The notes below the pieces were generated by a model. The model worked only from the letters and a program-made list of their open reading frames with translations, ran no database searches and was not told the DNA's origin. Shown here in pieces: positions 1-5,736 of a stretch of DNA of 8,121 nucleotides. A program made the position numbers and the translations under genes. The stretch is from NCBI GenBank assembly GCA_001595885.1, contig LSSH01000011.1, positions 1 to 8,121 on the forward strand. Direction: 5' to 3'. The DNA comes from Candidatus Proteinoplasmatales archaeon SG8-5 (GTDB lineage: Archaea > Thermoplasmatota > Thermoplasmata > SG8-5). How positions within the stretch are numbered: position 1 is the first letter of the stretch; every line of letters starts with the position of its first letter.

Positions 1-1701
1 GGCAGCGTGACCGTGAAGGACAACGGCCGCGGCATCCCCGTGGACCTTCATCCGAGGTACAAGCGCCCGGCGCTTGAGATAGTCATGACGAAGCTGCACG
101 CCGGCGGCAAGTTCGACAGGAAGAGCTACAAGGTCTCCGGCGGATTGCACGGCGTCGGCGTATCGGTGGTGAACGCGCTCTCCGAGTGGATGATAGTCAA
201 GGTGGAGAAGGACGGCAAGGCCTACCTCCAGAAGTACGAGCGGGGCAAGCCCATGGAGGACATGAAGGTGGTCGGCGACACCGAGGACAAGGGCACGACC
301 ACGACCTTCAAGCCCGACGTCATGATATTCGAGACCCTTGAGTTCGATTACGAGACCATACTTACCCGGATGCGCGAGCTGGCCTTCCTCAACCGCGGCC
401 TCAGGATAACCGTGTGCAAGGAGGACGACGATGAATCGAAGAAGTCCTTCAGGTTCGAGGGCGGCATCATGGAATTCGTAAAATTCCTCAACAGGAACAA
501 GAGCGCGCTCCACGCCGACCCCATCTACATCGAGGGCTCGAAGGGCGACACCCAGCTCGAGATAGCGCTGCAGTACACGGACAGCTTCAGCGACAACATC
601 CACACATTTGCCAATAACATCAACACCATAGAGGGCGGCACTCACCTCAGCGGCTTCAGGGCCGCGCTCACACGCACGCTGAACGACTACGCGAGGAAGA
701 ACAACTACCTCACCGGCAAGGATATGGCCCTCAGCGGCGACGACGTGCGGGAAGGCATGACCGCGATACTCAGCGTCAAGCTGGCAGAGCCGCAGTTCGA
801 GGGCCAGACGAAGACCAAGCTCGGCAACAGCGAGATGAAGGGCATCGTCGAGACCCTGGTGAACGACAGGCTTGCCGAATACCTCGAGGAGAACCCCCGC
901 AGCGCCGAGATTTGCATTCAGAAGGCCATACTGGCCGCGCAGGCCCGCATTGCTGCCCGCAAGGCGAGGGAGCTCACCCGCCGGAAGGGATTCCTCGAGG
1001 GCGGAAGCCTCCCCGGGAAACTGGCCGACTGCTCCGAGAAGGACCCGGCCAAATCGGAACTCTACATCGTGGAGGGCGATTCGGCAGGCGGCTCGGCCAA
1101 GCAGGGGCGCAACCGGGAGTTCCAGGCAATCCTGCCGCTGCGCGGCAAGATACTGAACGTCGAGAAGGCCAGGCTGGACAAGATACTGAAGAACAACGAA
1201 ATTCGTACTTTGATAACCGCCTTCGGCACCAACATCGGGGAGGAGTTCGAGCTGGAGAAGGCGAGGTATCACCGCCTCATCATCATGACGGACGCCGACA
1301 TCGACGGCGCGCACATCCGCACGCTGCTCCTCACCTTCCTTTACCGCTACATGAAGCCCCTCATCGAGGCGGGATACGTCTACATCGCCCAGCCGCCGCT
1401 GTACAGGATATTCAAGGGGAAATCGGAACACTGGGTGTTCACCGACCGCGAGCGCGACGAGATGCTCAAGGAATTGGGGGAGGGGTGGGGTGTTCAAAGG
1501 TACAAGGGCCTCGGGGAGATGAACGCGCACCAGCTCTGGGACACCACCATGGACCCGGAGAATCGGGTTCTGTTGCAGGTTACGATCCAAGATGCCATAC
1601 TGGCCGACGAGCTGTTCACCATATTGATGGGGGACGCGGTCGAGCCCAGGAGGGAGTTCATTACCGCCCACGCGAAGGACGTGGTCAACCTGGACGTGTA
1701 G
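1..1701 (+). CDS. gyrB: DNA gyrase subunit B (5' end outside window)
   Basis: ATPase and TOPRIM subunit of the A2B2 DNA gyrase, which uses ATP to introduce negative supercoils. The reading frame is open from base 1, and the first codons already fall inside the GHKL ATPase domain; by alignment to E. coli about 66 N-terminal residues, including the catalytic Glu42/Asn46 region, lie upstream. Visible motifs in order: DNGRGIP (19-39), the glycine-rich ATP lid GGLHGVGVSVVNALS (139-183), the transducer QTK loop (805-813), the TOPRIM catalytic Glu in EGDSAGGSAKQGR (Glu at 1072-1074), the metal-binding DADID (1291-1305), and the C-terminal RYKGLGEMN signature. The deduced length (~633 residues) is that of the short GyrB form, without the ~165-residue insertion of Gram-negative enzymes. 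It stops 4 bases before gyrA, so the two are surely co-transcribed. The residue matching E. coli Arg136 is Lys (208-210). GyrB rather than ParE is supported by the linked gyrA with a GyrA-box. Confidence 0.97.
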   Translation, partial: GSVTVKDNGRGIPVDLHPRYKRPALEIVMTKLHAGGKFDRKSYKVSGGLHGVGVSVVNALSEWMIVKVEKDGKAYLQKYERGKPMEDMKVVGDTEDKGTTTTFKPDVMIFETLEFDYETILTRMRELAFLNRGLRITVCKEDDDESKKSFRFEGGIMEFVKFLNRNKSALHADPIYIEGSKGDTQLEIALQYTDSFSDNIHTFANNINTIEGGTHLSGFRAALTRTLNDYARKNNYLTGKDMALSGDDVREGMTAILSVKLAEPQFEGQTKTKLGNSEMKGIVETLVNDRLAEYLEENPRSAEICIQKAILAAQARIAARKARELTRRKGFLEGGSLPGKLADCSEKDPAKSELYIVEGDSAGGSAKQGRNREFQAILPLRGKILNVEKARLDKILKNNEIRTLITAFGTNIGEEFELEKARYHRLIIMTDADIDGAHIRTLLLTFLYRYMKPLIEAGYVYIAQPPLYRIFKGKSEHWVFTDRERDEMLKELGEGWGVQRYKGLGEMNAHQLWDTTMDPENRVLLQVTIQDAILADELFTILMGDAVEPRREFITAHAKDVVNLDV

Positions 1702-1705
1702 GAAC

Positions 1706-4270
<2,565 letters not shown>

Positions 4271-4284
4271 CTGGGCCGAGAATC

Positions 4285-4291
4285 TTTTTTT
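4285..4291 (+). terminator. T-run terminator after gyrA
   Basis: An uninterrupted run of seven T begins 14 bases after the gyrA stop codon. Archaeal RNA polymerase can terminate at U-rich tracts without a hairpin, and no convincing stem precedes this one. The next gene on this side faces the opposite way, so a terminator is expected here. The rest of the gap up to 4422 is AT-richer than the genes and shows only a small GTATA-G-TATAC palindrome (4386-4396) and possible TATA-like stretches. Confidence 0.5.
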
Positions 4292-4422
4292 CGGGGGAAA
4301 GAAAGGGAACAGACCTTTTACCAAAGCCCGTACAAATCGACTTATTTACAACTTTGAACTAGATCTAATCTATGAGAGTCGAATCGTATAGTATACCGAG
4401 GGGCAGGGAGAGTTAATCGCTC

Positions 4423-4526
4423 ATGAGCATTGTCATCCAGATCATCGTGGCAGTACTTCTTGTTTAATCATGTTATTTTACTACTTCAACGCCCTGGCAA
4501 GACCGATTATCACCCTAACATTCTAA
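4423..4526 (+). pseudogene. Broken small membrane protein (one-base frameshift)
   Basis: An ATG at 4423 opens a hydrophobic frame, MSIVIQIIVAVLLV, which hits TAA at 4465-4467. If one extra T is placed in the TTT at 4463-4465, the frame continues as LIMLFYYFNALARP and then a short hydrophobic tail, ending at TAA 4524-4526. The restored product would be 34 residues: one membrane-spanning helix followed by a short polar/basic turn. The continuity of hydrophobic character on both sides of the break is what suggests a single gene. The site is not a canonical X-XXY-YYZ slippery heptamer, so a true mutation, or a sequencing or assembly error in the T run, is more likely than programmed shifting. A GGGAG stretch at 4406-4410 is a poorly spaced ribosome binding site (12 bases from the ATG). 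Its end overlaps the end of the convergent peptidase gene by 4 bases. I do not recognise a family; chance hydrophobicity in AT-rich DNA remains possible. Confidence 0.35.
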
Positions 4527-5023
4527 GTGATGTAATTCACGCTGGACCTGTCAAAATCATCCACCAGCTCGATGTCGGTGCTCTCCGGCTGCCATGCGAT
4601 GTCCGGATAGGCCAGGTTGGGTATGTACTCGGTGATGTTGGCAGCGAGCCTGGTGGCCAAGTGGCCCTCGCCGAAGGCCTTTATAGAAATGTCGATGCAC
4701 ATCCTCCTGACCTCCCTCTCATCGAGGTGTCCGAGGGAGTGCAGGTACTCGTGCAGGAGTATGTGGAACACGTACGGTTTGAATAATTCGGGTTTGGAGT
4801 CCTTTATCCTGGACAACGGATTCCTGTTCATCACTATGATATTCGTTCCCACCGGGTAGAACGCCCCAAGGAAGCCGCGCGGGTGGTTTCCCAGGTCTGC
4901 CAGGCCCAGCATCAGGCCTCCGCGGTTCTCGTTCCGCGTTTGCCTAACGGCTGCCTTGACCACCTCGAATATGTCAGCCAAAGTATTGGCGTTCTCAAGC
5001 AGCGAAACCAACCATTTGCCCAT
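4523..5023 (-). CDS. Putative zinc metallopeptidase, HExxHxxGxxD motif
   Basis: A 166-residue protein with the active-site helix motif HEYLHSLGHLDE. His91 and His95 are expected zinc ligands and Glu92 the general base. Gly98 followed by Asp101 fits the metzincin-like form HExxHxxGxx(H/D), with His99 as an alternative third ligand. Ahead of the motif, residues 36-66 look like beta strands (GGLMLGLADLG, then GAFYPVGTNIIVMN), the arrangement expected of a minimal metallopeptidase core with its substrate-binding edge strand just before the active-site helix. The archaemetzincin cysteine signature is absent and no clear Met-turn is seen. There is no signal peptide or membrane segment, so it is probably cytoplasmic. 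Start choice: an in-frame TGA sits at 5032-5030, leaving ATG at 5023 (with a TTG just before it); GTGAT at 5033-5029 is a partial ribosome binding site 5 bases away. It is convergent with gyrA and stands alone. Substrate unknown; peptidase activity is inferred from the motif only. Confidence 0.82.
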   Translation of the reverse strand: MGKWLVSLLENANTLADIFEVVKAAVRQTRNENRGGLMLGLADLGNHPRGFLGAFYPVGTNIIVMNRNPLSRIKDSKPELFKPYVFHILLHEYLHSLGHLDEREVRRMCIDISIKAFGEGHLATRLAANITEYIPNLAYPDIAWQPESTDIELVDDFDRSSVNYIT

Positions 5024-5060
5024 CAATAATCACATTGTCCGAAGATAATATGGTTTTAAC

Positions 5061-5073
5061 CCCTAAATTTTGG
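5061..5073 (-). promoter_or_regulatory. Possible TATA region of the metallopeptidase gene
   Basis: Read on the minus strand, this is CCAAAATTTAGGG, an A-rich block followed by a TATA-like core in otherwise GC-rich DNA. It would place transcription start near 5040 and give a leader of roughly 17 bases. A second AT-rich block (5059-5044) would instead give a leaderless transcript. The remaining stretch 5074-5129 holds nothing I can identify. The call rests on spacing and composition only. Confidence 0.25.
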
Positions 5074-5129
5074 TCCCCAGGCCAATCCCAAAGCTGCGGA
5101 TCGAAAATTCGGGCGATTATCACATCACT

Positions 5130-5171
5130 AAATCAAAAGTAACGATGGCAAGCCTTTGGGGGCTTGCCATC
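5130..5171 (-). terminator. Hairpin terminator of the small-gene unit
   Basis: A perfect 11-bp inverted repeat, GATGGCAAGCC (5144-5154) and GGCTTGCCATC (5161-5171), is separated by a 6-base loop. On the minus strand it begins at the last base of the stop codon of the 73-residue gene and is followed by GTTACTTTTGATTT, a T-rich tail. Hairpin plus T-rich tail directly behind a stop codon is a typical intrinsic terminator layout. In an archaeon the hairpin may serve more for 3'-end protection than for termination itself. Confidence 0.7.
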
Positions 5172-5392
5172 TAGACTGTCTCTGAAGGCCTGGCCTTCGA
5201 AGGCAGCGTCACCGAAAGGGATTCACCGTCTTCCAGGGGGTACTCGAACGTCTTCCTGCCCGTCCTCGGGTTGAGGAGTATCCTCGGCTTGACCTGCCGG
5301 GTCTTCGTCGTTCCCAACCCTCCGATGCGCCGGAGTTCCGCGCCAATGTCCCTCGGGCGGTGTCCGCCCCTCAGTTCCTCGTACGTCATCAT
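5171..5392 (-). CDS. Small protein of unknown function, 73 residues
   Basis: I do not recognise this protein. It starts MMTYEELRGGHRPRDIG and has a basic middle (TTKTRQVKPR), then two likely beta strands (RKTFEYPLEDG and ESLSVTLPS), suggesting a small alpha-plus-beta fold; there is no membrane segment or cysteine. Start choice: an in-frame ATG at 5413 would add seven residues, but GAGGTGA at 5404-5398 lies exactly 5 bases before the ATG at 5392, so the shorter form is preferred and the ribosome binding site would fall inside the longer one. It lies 56 bases downstream of the 40-residue gene in the same direction, with a strong hairpin right behind its stop, so the two probably form one transcript from the divergent control region near 5650. 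Nucleic-acid binding or a partner role for the neighbouring ATPase gene are guesses. Confidence 0.65.
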   Translation of the reverse strand: MMTYEELRGGHRPRDIGAELRRIGGLGTTKTRQVKPRILLNPRTGRKTFEYPLEDGESLSVTLPSKARPSETV

Positions 5393-5397
5393 TTGGT

Positions 5398-5404
5398 TCA
5401 CCTC
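5398..5404 (-). promoter_or_regulatory. Shine-Dalgarno site deciding the start at 5392
   Basis: The minus strand reads GAGGTGA, then ACCAA, then ATGATG. Seven bases complementary to the 16S rRNA 3' end with a 5-base spacer identify the ATG at 5392 as the start rather than the in-frame ATG at 5413. Confidence 0.75.
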
Positions 5405-5448
5405 TGTTTTCATCCGGTCCAGAGTATTTCAGCGTCCTCGGTCGTGCT

Positions 5449-5571
5449 TCACATCACGCGGACCAGTACCGCGTTCTGCAGCGTCCCGATTGAGCCGCTT
5501 ACCCCGGATGCGTTCGCGCCGCCTCGGCGCCCGTTCGCGTTTCTTAGCAATTTTATTTTCGTTTCCGTCAT
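5449..5571 (-). CDS. Very small protein of unknown function, 40 residues
   Basis: Not recognised. The product begins MTETKIKLLRNANGRRGGA, has a Gly/Ser/Asn-rich middle, and ends LQNAVLVRVM. The case for it being real is a full GAGGTGAT ribosome binding site 5 bases before the ATG and a third-position GC content of roughly 70 percent (28 of 39 codons after the ATG), similar in character to the larger genes. A competing frame starting 7 bases upstream, at 5578, overlaps it completely: it runs to 5429 and encodes 49 very basic residues starting MKDDGNENK. That frame's ATG lies inside the ribosome binding site and its third-position GC is only about half, so I prefer the 40-residue frame. It is the first gene after the divergent control region and is followed after 56 bases by the 73-residue gene. 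It could also be a leader peptide rather than a functional protein. Confidence 0.42.
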   Translation of the reverse strand: MTETKIKLLRNANGRRGGANASGVSGSIGTLQNAVLVRVM

Positions 5572-5576
5572 CTTTC

Positions 5577-5584
5577 ATCACCTC
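5577..5584 (-). promoter_or_regulatory. Shine-Dalgarno site of the 40-residue gene
   Basis: The minus strand reads GAGGTGAT, then GAAAG, then ATG at 5571. This is an eight-base match to the archaeal GGAGGTGAT consensus with the same 5-base spacing seen at the 73-residue gene. It overlaps the alternative ATG at 5578, which argues against that start. Confidence 0.6.
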
Positions 5585-5630
5585 TAAACAGTGATAGAGT
5601 GGTCAAAAGTCATAAGCGGAGCGAGAAGAA

Positions 5631-5649
5631 GTGACCACTTTCTGGTCAC
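5631..5649. promoter_or_regulatory. Inverted repeat, candidate operator (small-gene side)
   Basis: GTGACCA and TGGTCAC form a perfect 7-bp dyad around a 5-base spacer. A further half site, GTGGTCA, lies at 5599-5605. For leftward transcription from the TATA-like element at 5651-5660 the dyad sits between that element and the expected start point near 5628, where a bound dimer would block initiation. The regulator is unknown; a stem in RNA is possible but it would lie mostly upstream of the transcript. Confidence 0.5.
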
Positions 5650-5650
5650 A

Positions 5651-5660
5651 GTATATATAC
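5651..5660. promoter_or_regulatory. Palindromic TATA element of divergent promoters
   Basis: GTATATATAC is a perfect palindrome in the gap between two divergent transcription units, so it could seat TATA-binding protein for either direction. Using the usual archaeal distance of about 25-28 bases, the starts would be near 5628 (left, leader about 57 bases) and 5682 (right, leader about 55 bases). For the rightward gene a second candidate, TTTATC at 5701-5706 behind purine-rich AGAAAAGG, would give an almost leaderless transcript; the two cannot be separated from sequence alone. Confidence 0.45.
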
Positions 5661-5670
5661 CCCCCGATTG

Positions 5671-5688
5671 GTTCAAATATGTTTGAAC
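5671..5688. promoter_or_regulatory. Inverted repeat, candidate operator (ATPase side)
   Basis: GTTCAAA and TTTGAAC form a perfect 7-bp dyad around the 4-base spacer TATG. It covers the transcription start predicted for the rightward ATPase gene from the TATA-like element at 5651-5660. The half-site sequence differs from that of the dyad at 5631-5649, so two different regulators, or one with relaxed specificity, may act here. If TTTATC at 5701 is the true TATA box, the dyad would instead lie upstream, where an activator could bind. Confidence 0.5.
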
Positions 5689-5736
5689 GGAGAAAAGGTC
5701 TTTATCTCTCCCGGGATTCATTGCCGAGGACCTCCG

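Noticed and set aside
1476..1490. G-rich stretch of three G-runs (5, 4 and 4) inside gyrB, resembling a G-quadruplex.
   Set aside because: Only three runs of three or more G are present, so it misses the four-run criterion, and the bases encode a conserved-length Gly-Glu-Gly-Trp-Gly stretch just before the RYKGLGEMN motif.
4463..4467. Programmed -1 ribosomal frameshifting to make the 34-residue membrane peptide.
   Set aside because: The sequence CTT CTT GTT TAA does not form a canonical slippery heptamer in the zero frame and no strong downstream pseudoknot or stem is evident, so a mutation or sequencing error is the simpler reading.
4430..4786. Plus-strand frame of 118 codons running from the intergenic gap into the metallopeptidase gene.
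   Set aside because: Most of it is antisense to the peptidase coding sequence, which has a clear catalytic motif; only the hydrophobic 4423-4526 segment, in other frames, seemed worth keeping.
5171..5413. Longer form of the 73-residue gene starting at the ATG at 5413.
   Set aside because: No ribosome binding site precedes 5413, whereas a strong one with 5-base spacing precedes the ATG at 5392.
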